Assembly: GCA_020853235.1 (NCBI GenBank)
Contig: JADYZG010000026.1
Coordinates: forward strand, 1-64,000
Source: a bacterium
Lineage (GTDB): Bacteria > Patescibacteriota > Dojkabacteria > GCA-002793355
Direction: 5' to 3'
Length of the DNA: 64,000 nucleotides
Shown here piece after piece: positions 40,277-48,570 of the stretch. Each line of letters begins with the position of its first letter. Positions within the stretch are counted from its first letter, which is position 1. The notes under the pieces were generated by a model. That model worked only from the letters and a program-made list of their open reading frames with translations. It was not told the origin of the DNA and searched no databases. The translations under genes and the position numbers were made by a program.

Positions 40277-41470
40277 ATGACGACAACGAGTATCGACTTT
40301 AAAAACTCCAAAAATTTGGGAGGAAAGAATACTTCAGGGAGTAATCAATTAGCAAAGCAACTATTTGCGGTTATTGCAGGTTTATTGTTATTTGGTTTAA
40401 TCGAAGTCTTTTCTGCAAGTCGCTATCAAGGCGAGCAGCTAAAGGGTAATATTTATTACTTCGGACTTATTCATGCGTTGTTTGTGGGCATGTCGTTTTT
40501 GACGCTTATTGTTTTGCCAGCTTTTCCAAGTATGATATGGAAAAAATTAACCTGGGTTGTATTTTTGGGATTATTAGTCTCGCTTGTCTCGGTATTTTTC
40601 TTTTCTGCAGAAAATGGTGCTCATCGATGGATTCCAATTGGATCGACAGGCTTCAATGTGCAACCTTCAGAATTTGCGAAAATCGGAGCAATTCTTTTGG
40701 GGGCATTACTTTTTGCAAATGCAAAATGGGATCAGGACAAAACCCAGGGGGATCACTTGATTCGACTTGGAATAATGTCAATTCCGATTGGCATTATGCT
40801 GACATTAATCCTTGTCCAGCCAGATTTAGGAAATATAATTGTTATTGGTGGTGCCTATGCGGTTATGTATTTTCTCACTCAGAATAAATGGAAAGCTCGT
40901 GATGGAATTTATGTTGTAATTTTGGCTGCAGTTATTGGAGTAGCTGCTGTTGCGATGGAGCCGTATCGTTTTGAGCGCATTACAACTCATCTCGAGTTTA
41001 TTCGTACTGGCAAGGTTCAGGATGAGTTTGGTAAGGGCTTACAGCTTAGAAACATTCTGATTGGAGTAGGTTCTGGTGGTTTGTGGGGCAAAGGAATTGG
41101 TGGCTCACAACTGAAATATGGTTATTTTGTTGAAGTAACCGCATTTACAGATTCGATCTCAGCAGTGATTCTCGAAGAGCTCGGTTTCCTTCTGGGATCT
41201 GTATTTATTGGTGTTTACCTGTATCTCTTTTACCTGTTTGTAAAGGTAGCGGAACTACAACAAACACAATACCAAAAGTTGGTAATGTGGGGAATCGCTA
41301 TGTGGTTTATTATTCAGACATTTATGCACTTAGGGGCAAATGTAGCGTTAATTCCGGTTAAAGGCACGACATTGCCGTTTGTGAGTTATGGCGGATCATC
41401 TTTGCTCGCCGTTGCAGTCGCTGGAGGAATGGCTATTCGTCTTGCTCGCCATCCTTCCGAAACTGCTTAA
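40277..41470 (+). CDS. ftsW: FtsW/RodA family SEDS glycosyltransferase
   Basis: 397 residues with about ten membrane helices; polymerises lipid II glycan strands. HRWIPIGSTGFNVQPSEFAK near 118-137, LVQPDLG near 180, GVGSGGLWGKGIGGSQLKYG in the large loop near 268, and LPFVSYGGSSLL near 370 are all SEDS hallmarks. FtsW is favoured over RodA by the KGTTLPFVSYGGSS ending. No cognate penicillin-binding protein is in the window. The 3' end overlaps the convergent gene by 38 nt. Confidence 0.9.
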   Translation: MTTTSIDFKNSKNLGGKNTSGSNQLAKQLFAVIAGLLLFGLIEVFSASRYQGEQLKGNIYYFGLIHALFVGMSFLTLIVLPAFPSMIWKKLTWVVFLGLLVSLVSVFFFSAENGAHRWIPIGSTGFNVQPSEFAKIGAILLGALLFANAKWDQDKTQGDHLIRLGIMSIPIGIMLTLILVQPDLGNIIVIGGAYAVMYFLTQNKWKARDGIYVVILAAVIGVAAVAMEPYRFERITTHLEFIRTGKVQDEFGKGLQLRNILIGVGSGGLWGKGIGGSQLKYGYFVEVTAFTDSISAVILEELGFLLGSVFIGVYLYLFYLFVKVAELQQTQYQKLVMWGIAMWFIIQTFMHLGANVALIPVKGTTLPFVSYGGSSLLAVAVAGGMAIRLARHPSETA

Positions 41471-42581
41471 GGAACTCTTCTTTTGAAAGGACTTTTTTTT
41501 CTGGTTCTTCAGTTTCTCCGCTGGTATCTTCTATAACTTCGAGTGGTTCAGATTTTTTTGTTACCTTTTTTGCTTTCTGCAGAGGATCTGTCGACTTTTT
41601 GTTTGGCTTCTCCTCGACTTTCTTATCTCGGATAACAGTCTTTGATTTTTTGTTCTGTAGTTTAGTCTGAGTAATAACTTCTACGATAGTGCTATTGCCT
41701 TCTTGTAAGTCTCCAAATAATGTTGCTATAGTTTTTTCATCACGGCGTTTCGCCGCCCGTTTGCGAAGTCGTAAATCAATCATAACGAGAATCGCTAGCG
41801 TTGCTACTCCGATTGCTCCGTAAAAAACGGTGGGCCTTTCTTTTCTGTTTGTATCTATATTTTTGAGAATTGTCTTTGAAAATTCTAAAACTTTGTTTGC
41901 GTTTTCGTCCCCGCTTGGTGAAATAACGGCCCCGATCGCATTCTGGTGGTATGTAACCGCAAATGTTTTTGATGCGTTGCTGACAATCCCATTTTTGATC
42001 GTGAAAGCGATAATGTTGTTGTTACCCTCTTGAGGTTCAGGGATGATAAATTCCCACTTTCCGTCAGTCGTTGAGGTAATTTTATGAGTTTTATCACTAT
42101 TAATAATTAACATAATTGTCGACTGCGGGAGTGCCAAACCTTTGACAACGACTGTCGCGGGTTTCACAACTTCGGTTTTGAGTGTAGGGTCAAATTGCGG
42201 AGGTTTTGGAGTAACAAGAATTTTCTTTGTCAGTACTCGGACAACACCATCTTTTGTTCTGAACTTGAAGATAATTTTGTGTTCGCCAATTGTTAGGTTT
42301 GGGAGCAGAAATGGATTTGGTGCTTTGGTGATTGTTTTGTCATCGACCGTAACATCAACACCTTGTTTTCCTGGATCTATAAAAGTTACCGGATAATTGG
42401 GATCCTCGGTTTGATCAGGCATGTTCAGAGAGAGTTCTTTGGTAATTTGCTTTTCTCTTTCTATTTCTGCATCTACAACTGCTGCTGCAGGAGTTGTAGA
42501 TGCGGATACTTTATTTGGTTGTAATAACAAAAGTGTGAGGATGGCTGTACAAAGAAGTAGCAGAATAGTTCGTTTATCCAT
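41433..42581 (-). CDS. Secreted Ig-like domain protein with one TM and charged cytoplasmic tail
   Basis: 382 residues. Signal peptide (residues 1-27), then two beta-sandwich-like repeats of bacterial Ig type (near 60-135 and 140-210), each with a GEHKIIFKF or GNNNIIAFTI strand. A membrane helix near 251-267 is followed by RKRAAKRR and a highly charged Lys/Glu tail to the C-terminus. The topology suggests an outward sensor or scaffold with a cytoplasmic interaction tail. No function is known. ATG 42581 is chosen because an extended -10 lies 5 nt before it. Confidence 0.68.
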   Translation of the reverse strand: MDKRTILLLLCTAILTLLLLQPNKVSASTTPAAAVVDAEIEREKQITKELSLNMPDQTEDPNYPVTFIDPGKQGVDVTVDDKTITKAPNPFLLPNLTIGEHKIIFKFRTKDGVVRVLTKKILVTPKPPQFDPTLKTEVVKPATVVVKGLALPQSTIMLIINSDKTHKITSTTDGKWEFIIPEPQEGNNNIIAFTIKNGIVSNASKTFAVTYHQNAIGAVISPSGDENANKVLEFSKTILKNIDTNRKERPTVFYGAIGVATLAILVMIDLRLRKRAAKRRDEKTIATLFGDLQEGNSTIVEVITQTKLQNKKSKTVIRDKKVEEKPNKKSTDPLQKAKKVTKKSEPLEVIEDTSGETEEPEKKVLSKEEFLKQFRKDGEQDE

Positions 42582-42586
42582 TGTGT

Positions 42587-42595
42587 AGGTTATCA
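42587..42595 (-). promoter_or_regulatory. Extended -10, leaderless promoter of the Ig-like gene
   Basis: TGA-TAACCT on the minus strand ends 5 nt before ATG 42581. Confidence 0.4.
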
Positions 42596-42668
42596 AGGGC
42601 AGACAGATGTGTCAAACCACAAAACAAGATGATATGAAGAAAAATCACGATTTTTGCAGGGTTCTATT

Positions 42669-43217
42669 CTACTCGTCTAAATTACTCTCTCCGTCGAAGA
42701 CGATATCTTCTGGTTTCTTTGCTCTTTGGAAAATGAGGATACCGTTGAGATGGTCAACTTCGTGTTGGATATATCGGGCATACATACCTTTTGCGATAAT
42801 TTCGAATTTCTCTCCGTCACTTGTGTAGGCAGATACTTTAATTTTCAGGTATCGTTCAACGAAAACGTGATAAAACGGAATACTCAAACAGCCTTCTCCC
42901 ATTTCCTCAGTTGCACCATCAATGACTTGAAGGACAGGGTTTATAAAGAAAAATGGTTTACTTGCAGGAATCTCAAAATTTTTTGGAAAAATAACGTCGT
43001 AATTCAAAGACTTTTTATCTAACTTAAGACAGAAAACTCTGAAATCTCTTCCAACTTGGGGGGCTGCAAGACCTGCTGCTCGAGTGTAGTGCGTCACAGT
43101 TTCTCCAAGGTTGTTGAGAAAGGTCTGAATTTTTGCGCTCTTAATATCTTTAACTGGAATTTCTTTAGTTTTTTTGTAAAGAATTGGGTTTCCAGCAAAC
43201 GTAATTGGTAAAACCAT
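42669..43217 (-). CDS. def: Peptide deformylase
   Basis: Removes the formyl group from nascent proteins; 182 residues. Motif 1 GLAAPQVG near 49, motif 2 EGCLSIP near 107 with the metal Cys, and motif 3 QHEVDHLNG near 151 with two His and the catalytic Glu. It follows argS on the same strand by 18 nt but has its own -10. Confidence 0.95.
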   Translation of the reverse strand: MVLPITFAGNPILYKKTKEIPVKDIKSAKIQTFLNNLGETVTHYTRAAGLAAPQVGRDFRVFCLKLDKKSLNYDVIFPKNFEIPASKPFFFINPVLQVIDGATEEMGEGCLSIPFYHVFVERYLKIKVSAYTSDGEKFEIIAKGMYARYIQHEVDHLNGILIFQRAKKPEDIVFDGESNLDE

Positions 43218-43222
43218 GCGTA

Positions 43223-43228
43223 ATTATA
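43223..43228 (-). promoter_or_regulatory. -10 box, leaderless promoter of def
   Basis: TATAAT on the minus strand, then TACGC, then ATG 43217; it lies in the 18-nt argS-def gap. Confidence 0.6.
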
Positions 43229-43235
43229 CTCTTTT

Positions 43236-44939
43236 TTACATTTTTTCAACAACCTCAATTCCAATCAAGTTGAGTCCTGATTTTAGAATTTCTGCTGTTT
43301 TCTCTGCAAGAGTCCTTCTTGCACGTTGTAATTCTTTATTTTGCTCGGCATTAATTGGACACTGAGAATAGAATGTGTTGAAAAGTTGCGCGGTTTGATG
43401 CGTATATTCAGCGACAATATGCGGTGCAAGTTGTTCTGCAGCCTGCAAGACAATAGTTGGGAATCTCGACAACCATCGCATGAGGTTCATCTCTGCTTCC
43501 AAAACCAACTGAGAACCATCTTTGTTTGTTGCTTCTGGAATCTCAACTTGTTTAAGAATACTTTTTATCCTAGCATAGGTGTACTGAATGTACGGCCCTG
43601 ATTTTCCTTCGAAACTCACGGATTCTTCAAGATCGAATTTCATATCTTGGAAAATGTTTTGTTTTAGGAACGCAAATTTAATTGCTCCCATAGTAACGAT
43701 TTCAGCAGTTTTACTTTTTTCTACTTCGCTCATGTTTTCTCGGTCTTTCATAACCTCTCTAACCCGTTCTTTGACAGTACTGACAAGGTCGATTGCACTT
43801 AATATTTTTCCAGTTCTTGAGCTCATTTTCCCGGTTGAAAGAGAGACAAGCCCAAATCCTAGATGCTGGACTTTCCCGACTAGCTCTGGAAAACATAGTT
43901 CTAGAGCCTTGATGACAACGCTGAAATAACCATTCTGTTCGTTGGCTGTCGTGATTAGATTCAAGTCATATTTCCAATCTTCGTATTTTTGTATATTTAA
44001 ACCAATATCTTTTGCCTCGTAGGTGGGCGTGTCGTTTTTAGTAAGAAATACTCTGGTATGAAGTCCGTATTTCTCTCCAGGAAAAATAACAGCCCCCTCG
44101 TTCTCCTCAAAGACTTTCCCTATATTATTTTTTACAATTGACCTCCCTCTTTCCCAAGTTTCACTCTCAAAATAATGATAGGTTTGTTGGACACCAAGGC
44201 TCTGTTCAAAGGTTTGATAATAATCGATTGACCATTGTCGCGTTTCTTTCCAGATTGTCGTGATTTCTGGGTCATGTGTGTAGATTTTTTTGTTGATATC
44301 ATCGATAGTTTTTTTTGCGATTGGGTCTTCGTCGTATGCACTACTACCTTCTTGATAACATTTTTGTAAGAGCATTACTCTTTCCAGTGGATCAGTTGGC
44401 TTTGGTTGCCCTAGCTGAATATAACCATATAGTGCTTTTGCAACATGTGGTCCGACATCGCCTTGATAGTTTGCTTTTGCGACAGTGTGCCCAACAGCAC
44501 TAAGAAGACGTGCGAAACTTTCACCTGCGATATAGGAGAATATATGGCCGATATGGGGAAGTTTATGTGTATTTGGTTGCCCATATTCAACAAAAATTTT
44601 TTTATTATTTTTTACTGGCTCTAAAGAAATACCTTTGTGTTGCACAAAGTTCCACAGATTATCTTGTGAGATTGTAAAGTTTATGAATGCTCCAACGACG
44701 GATATTTTTGCAATCTTGGTTTTAATTTCGGTTGTCGCTTCTGAATCTAAGTATTTCGCGATTTCTTGTGCAACTTCTACAGGGTTCTTTTTAAGCACCT
44801 TTGCCATAACCATGGCAACGTTCGAGGCGTAATCACCGAATTTGCTATTTGAGGGGAAGTCTACGGTAAAATTTGTATCTTCAAGCGAATATAACGATTT
44901 GATTGCTTCTTTTATTACTTGGGTAATAATTTGCTTCAT
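43236..44939 (-). CDS. argS: Arginyl-tRNA synthetase
   Basis: Class I synthetase, 567 residues. The N-terminal additional domain (FGDYASNVAM near 34) precedes EYGQPNTHKLPHIGH near 118, which contains the HIGH motif. The KMSKS equivalent is GKMSSRTG near 371. A DALR anticodon-binding domain ends the protein. Expression appears to be controlled by a T-box leader whose sequestering helix covers ATG 44939. Confidence 0.95.
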   Translation of the reverse strand: MKQIITQVIKEAIKSLYSLEDTNFTVDFPSNSKFGDYASNVAMVMAKVLKKNPVEVAQEIAKYLDSEATTEIKTKIAKISVVGAFINFTISQDNLWNFVQHKGISLEPVKNNKKIFVEYGQPNTHKLPHIGHIFSYIAGESFARLLSAVGHTVAKANYQGDVGPHVAKALYGYIQLGQPKPTDPLERVMLLQKCYQEGSSAYDEDPIAKKTIDDINKKIYTHDPEITTIWKETRQWSIDYYQTFEQSLGVQQTYHYFESETWERGRSIVKNNIGKVFEENEGAVIFPGEKYGLHTRVFLTKNDTPTYEAKDIGLNIQKYEDWKYDLNLITTANEQNGYFSVVIKALELCFPELVGKVQHLGFGLVSLSTGKMSSRTGKILSAIDLVSTVKERVREVMKDRENMSEVEKSKTAEIVTMGAIKFAFLKQNIFQDMKFDLEESVSFEGKSGPYIQYTYARIKSILKQVEIPEATNKDGSQLVLEAEMNLMRWLSRFPTIVLQAAEQLAPHIVAEYTHQTAQLFNTFYSQCPINAEQNKELQRARRTLAEKTAEILKSGLNLIGIEVVEKM

Positions 44940-45118
44940 AGGTGAGTATACAATTATTTATACTAATTACCTATGGACGGGAATCCCGTGGTACCACCAT
45001 AGTTCCTTCGAAACGAAGGCCCTCTTGGATGTCTGTCTTGCAGTATCCCTCTGCGGAAGCTTTAAGCAAATGCTGTTTACCTCCTAGTCTCACGAGTGCG
45101 ATCTCGATCGGTGACAAG
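44937..45118 (-). ncRNA. T-box leader of argS, translational type
   Basis: The minus strand carries TGGTGGTACCACGGG, the T-box core. The antisequestrator folds as CTATGG/CCATAG (45002-44997, 44976-44971) with the 7-nt bulge TGGTACC (44996-44990) and inner ACGGG-ATT-CCCGT. Stem III CCTTCG-TTT-CGAAGG lies just 5' (45019-45005). The alternative fold pairs CATAGGT (44975-44969) with ACCTATG (44943-44937), which contains the start codon, plus AGTATA/TATACT. The two folds share CATAG, so they exclude each other. Stem I is very short (about 45118-45081); CGC in its apical loop (45100-45098) is a candidate Arg specifier. Confidence 0.85.
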
Positions 45119-45124
45119 TAGGTA

Positions 45125-45133
45125 ATTATATCA
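45125..45133 (-). promoter_or_regulatory. Promoter of the argS T-box leader
   Basis: TGA-TATAAT on the minus strand; transcription would start near 45118, at the beginning of Stem I, giving a leader of about 180 nt. Confidence 0.6.
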
Positions 45134-45226
45134 CGAGATTTGGATCTATTGCATGTGCCCACTATTTTGCTAGTAGTATGTCACTGCGGATTATTGAGTT
45201 GGAAACAGAAAAAGTATTCCCAAAGA

Positions 45227-45235
45227 TGGTAAAAT
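45227..45235 (+). promoter_or_regulatory. Extended -10, leaderless promoter of the GNAT-tsaD pair
   Basis: TGG-TAAAAT ends 6 nt before ATG 45242. 45134-45226 holds no other recognised feature. Confidence 0.55.
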
Positions 45236-45241
45236 ACAGCA

Positions 45242-45790
45242 ATGAGTCAACTTTCTGTAAGAGAAGCAATACCAGAAGATGCCGCTCGTTTCTTAGAAAT
45301 CAATGGCGCAGCTTGGCTAGCAACTTATCCTGTTGAAAGAAATGATTTGGTTATTACACGAGAAGATATTTTGTCGAGATTAAACGAAAATCCGCGTGAA
45401 ATTCGTCTTGAAAATTGGAGAAAACGTCTAGAATCAATGGATGACACCTCAACTATTGCATTTGCGTGCGAATTAGACGGTTTAGTCGTCGGATACTGTG
45501 TTCTTACGAAAAGCGACGCCGAAAGAAGTATTAAGCAGATGTACGTCCTACCCGAGTATCACAACAAGGGAATCGGCTCAGCATTAATGATGAAAGCCCT
45601 AGAATGGTTAGAAGTGGCCACTCACGATGCAGCCGTCAATGTAGCATCGTATAATGAAAACGCAATTAAATTTTATGAAAAGGCTGGATTCGTAAAAGGC
45701 AGAGAGATTATTGATCCTATTGGAGAGCTTCCGAGCGGTGCAATAATCCCTGAAATTGAAATGATAAGAAAAGCAGGAGGAATAGTATGA
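45242..45790 (+). CDS. GNAT family N-acetyltransferase
   Basis: 182 residues. Acetyl-CoA site QMYVLPEYHNKGIGSALM near 100-116 (the R/Q-x-x-G-x-G/A motif), preceded by the strand VVGYCVLTK and followed by NENAIKFYEKAGFV near 140. Its stop overlaps tsaD by ATGA. An ordinary reading is RimI-like protein acetylation, often linked to tsaD, but residues outside the core do not prove this. Confidence 0.85.
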   Translation: MSQLSVREAIPEDAARFLEINGAAWLATYPVERNDLVITREDILSRLNENPREIRLENWRKRLESMDDTSTIAFACELDGLVVGYCVLTKSDAERSIKQMYVLPEYHNKGIGSALMMKALEWLEVATHDAAVNVASYNENAIKFYEKAGFVKGREIIDPIGELPSGAIIPEIEMIRKAGGIV

Positions 45791-46764
45791 ATATTGTAGG
45801 AATTGAAACAACATGTGACGAGACATCATTTGCTTTAGTTGCAGACGGAACGACAATAATCTCCGAAATGACCATGTCTCAGGTCGCAAAACATGCGATG
45901 AGGAGCGGTGTCGTTCCTGAATTAGGAGCACGAGAACATATCCAAAATATCGCGCAATTGGGTGAAAAATTCTTTCAATCAATAGAAAAGCATAAAATCG
46001 ATGCAATTGCTGTCGCTTCAAAAGTTGGTTTGCCACCAGCAGTTCAAGTTGGTGAATCGTATGCTGCAGCTCTTGCCAAGGCAAAAAATGTTCCGCTAAT
46101 CCCAATTAATCACGTGGTCGCACATGTATGGGGCGTTTGGGTTGACGTTGCTTTCATAGAAAAACCTGCATTTCCATTTCTTGGGTTGATTGTTTCGGGT
46201 GGACATACGCAACTCGTTTCGTTTGGTTCTCCAACAGAGTTCGATATCATTGGAGAAACTTTAGATGACGCTGTCGGTGAAGCATTTGATAAAGTCGCTC
46301 ATATTCTTGGTCTTCCCTACCCTGGTGGTCCAGAGATCGAACGAGTTTCGGAAAAAGGGGATAGCCATGCGGTCCCCTTGTCAATTCCACTAGAAAATGA
46401 TGACTCATTAAATTTTAGTTTTTCTGGTTTGAAGACAGCGGTACGAACATATGTCGAGAAGGAGTTGCCAAAACAGCACGAAACGTATAAAGAATATTTT
46501 GTTGCTGACGTTGCTGCATCATTTCAGAGAGTCGCCTTTATGCACATCGCTCAGAAGGTCGAAAAAGCGTTGAAAGAAACAGGTTACAAACGATTAGTAC
46601 TTGGCGGTGGCGTTGCTTCGAGTCAAAGGTTAACGGATATGCTTTTTTCGTATTTTGAAGAGAAAAAAATTAAGTGCGAGCTGTTTGTTCCTAATCGAAA
46701 ATATTGCACCGATAATGCGAGTGTTATTGCGGGGTATGCATACAATTTGCTTGAGGATTGTTAG
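45787..46764 (+). CDS. tsaD: tRNA N6-adenosine threonylcarbamoyltransferase TsaD
   Basis: Catalytic subunit for t6A37 formation, 325 residues. GIETTCDETSFALV at residue 5, metal His pair in NHVVAHVWG near 109, SGGHTQLVSF near 136, GETLDDAVGEAFDKVA near 156 and CTDNASVIA near 308. A perfect Shine-Dalgarno AGGAGG (45776-45781) lies 5 nt before ATG, one of the clearest in the window. TsaB and TsaE are encoded 4 kb away on the other strand. Confidence 0.96.
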   Translation: MNIVGIETTCDETSFALVADGTTIISEMTMSQVAKHAMRSGVVPELGAREHIQNIAQLGEKFFQSIEKHKIDAIAVASKVGLPPAVQVGESYAAALAKAKNVPLIPINHVVAHVWGVWVDVAFIEKPAFPFLGLIVSGGHTQLVSFGSPTEFDIIGETLDDAVGEAFDKVAHILGLPYPGGPEIERVSEKGDSHAVPLSIPLENDDSLNFSFSGLKTAVRTYVEKELPKQHETYKEYFVADVAASFQRVAFMHIAQKVEKALKETGYKRLVLGGGVASSQRLTDMLFSYFEEKKIKCELFVPNRKYCTDNASVIAGYAYNLLEDC

Positions 46765-46769
46765 TAGTT

Positions 46770-47936
46770 ATGAAAAATATCAAGCTACTCTACTGGCTAA
46801 ATGCTAGTTACTACACATGGTTTTGGTTGGGGGTTTGGGTTCTTTACTATTCAAGGTTTGGAGGGTTTGCCGCAGTAGGGATTTTAGAAACTGTGATGAT
46901 TATATCCACAATTTTGTTTGAGATTCCAACCGGTGCAATTGGCGATTTGCTGGGTAAACGTAAAACCTTGTTGCTTGGTTATATCTTGTCGAGTTTTTCG
47001 CAGTTTTGGATGGGATTAGCACCAAATCTTTTTCATATGGTGTTCGCACTAATTGTCATGAATCTAGGTGGCGCATTACGATCAGGTACCTTTGAGGCCA
47101 TGGTGTATGACACACTGAAAGACGAAGGTAAAGAATCGGGGTACAGTAGGATAATTGCTAATTTAACTTCAGGAAAGTTAGTAGTTCTTGCTATTTCTGG
47201 TGTAGTTGGTGGATTTCTATATAAGATTTCACCTGAACTTCCCTTTTATTTTACAGGAGCAGTTGGATTGTTAGGAGCTTTTGGTACTTTATTCCTTGTT
47301 GAGCCAAAAACAGATTCTGAAAAATTTACAGTAAACGGTTATATTAAACAAAATATTTTTGGATTTAAACAATTATTCGTAACACCAGAAACTGTAAAGA
47401 AAACACTAGCACTCTTATCAATTCTATTTGTCTCTTCAATAATGTACGAAGGGTTGAATGATATCATGTCAGTGAAGTACGGATTTACTGAGGTACAATT
47501 GGGGATTTTTGCGGCGATCTTAAGTCTCGCAGGAGCTGGCGCATCTATCCTCTCCGTTCGCCTTGAAAAGAAGATTTCGAGCAGCAAACTTTTTCTGTTA
47601 GGAATCTTTGGATTTGCAGTTAGTTTGCTGTTATCACCGTTTGTTGGGCTTATCGGTGGTGGTGTCACTATTTTGATTCGGAATATTATATCTCCAATAC
47701 TCGAAAACGAATCATCAGCGGTTATTAACCGATATGTCGACTCAAAATATCGTGCAACAGCACTATCTGCGTTTTCAATGTTACGATTCTTGCCCTATGC
47801 GTTAACTATTTACGTTGTTAGTGCAGCTGCAGACGTCTATCCAGTTACCTATGTTGTTTTTATTTTGGGAATATTTACGATTGTTGCCTTTGGAATCAAT
47901 CTTCTTGTGTTTGGTCGAGAGAAAGTGTCGCAATGA
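46770..47936 (+). CDS. MFS transporter
   Basis: 388 residues with about 12 membrane helices. The loop between helices 2 and 3 carries GAIGDLLGKRKTLLLG near 56, the MFS motif A (G-x-x-x-D-x-x-G-R/K-R/K). The substrate cannot be assigned; drug efflux or nutrient transport are both possible. ATG 46770 is preferred to the TTG inside tsaD; GAGG lies 13 nt upstream. Its 3' end overlaps recO convergently by 41 nt. Confidence 0.85.
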   Translation: MKNIKLLYWLNASYYTWFWLGVWVLYYSRFGGFAAVGILETVMIISTILFEIPTGAIGDLLGKRKTLLLGYILSSFSQFWMGLAPNLFHMVFALIVMNLGGALRSGTFEAMVYDTLKDEGKESGYSRIIANLTSGKLVVLAISGVVGGFLYKISPELPFYFTGAVGLLGAFGTLFLVEPKTDSEKFTVNGYIKQNIFGFKQLFVTPETVKKTLALLSILFVSSIMYEGLNDIMSVKYGFTEVQLGIFAAILSLAGAGASILSVRLEKKISSSKLFLLGIFGFAVSLLLSPFVGLIGGGVTILIRNIISPILENESSAVINRYVDSKYRATALSAFSMLRFLPYALTIYVVSAAADVYPVTYVVFILGIFTIVAFGINLLVFGREKVSQ

Positions 47937-48570
47937 CAGGGTTAAACGTAACCGTAACATTTAGTAAATCTTTCAAAACTGTCTTGAGAAAATCAATTCT
48001 TGTTGTATTGGTGAAAAGAGAAAACTCACTCCCGTTGTTTGCTTTATGCTTTTCGCAATAAAAGCCTAGGAAGTCAAAATTTCCTTGATATATTGTGTTG
48101 CCACAGATTTGGCAGGTAATAGGGAACTCGAGAATATCATAGAAGTTAAGCACTTTCATGATTAATAGGAAGATTCCGAGTTGTGCCCGCTCAACATCCT
48201 TAGAAATATTTATGTCTAAGAGTGAATTGTAGAGTGAAAAGAAAAATTGCCGTTCGGCTAAAAAATAGGTTTGTTTCAATACAGCAAGGAGAATTTGAAA
48301 TAAAACAATGGTCGTCAAATCACTTTTTAGAAATGAAAATGATTCGACAATTTCCGACTCGGTTAAATAATAGTGGTGTCTCTTGTAAAGTTTTGCCTTA
48401 ATTGCGTTTCCGATATCGAGCGCTTTGCCACGAGTACTCGTCTCTCTGTTTCCTCCTTTGACGACGATTGTTTGTTGACCTTCAAATGGCGAAATACCAA
48501 TGAATGCGAGGTCGTCCGTATATTTACGTGAGTCAAGAATAAGGAATAGTCCGCTAACATACTCACGCAT
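47896..48570 (-). CDS. recO: RecO-like DNA repair protein
   Basis: 224 residues. N-terminal OB fold with VVKGGNRETSTRGKALDIGN near 37-56, helical middle, and a zinc-type site CQICGN...FYCEKH near 155-176. This is the RecO arrangement (RecFOR recombination mediator). Sequence similarity is modest, so the assignment rests on domain order. It overlaps the upstream glycosyltransferase by 8 nt but has its own -10 box. Confidence 0.78.
   Translation of the reverse strand: MREYVSGLFLILDSRKYTDDLAFIGISPFEGQQTIVVKGGNRETSTRGKALDIGNAIKAKLYKRHHYYLTESEIVESFSFLKSDLTTIVLFQILLAVLKQTYFLAERQFFFSLYNSLLDINISKDVERAQLGIFLLIMKVLNFYDILEFPITCQICGNTIYQGNFDFLGFYCEKHKANNGSEFSLFTNTTRIDFLKTVLKDLLNVTVTFNPVIATLSLDQTQED

Noticed and set aside
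44971-45162. A 63-codon open frame ending in the argS leader
   Set aside because: It lies wholly over the T-box stems and antisequestrator; the pairing explains the sequence better than coding.
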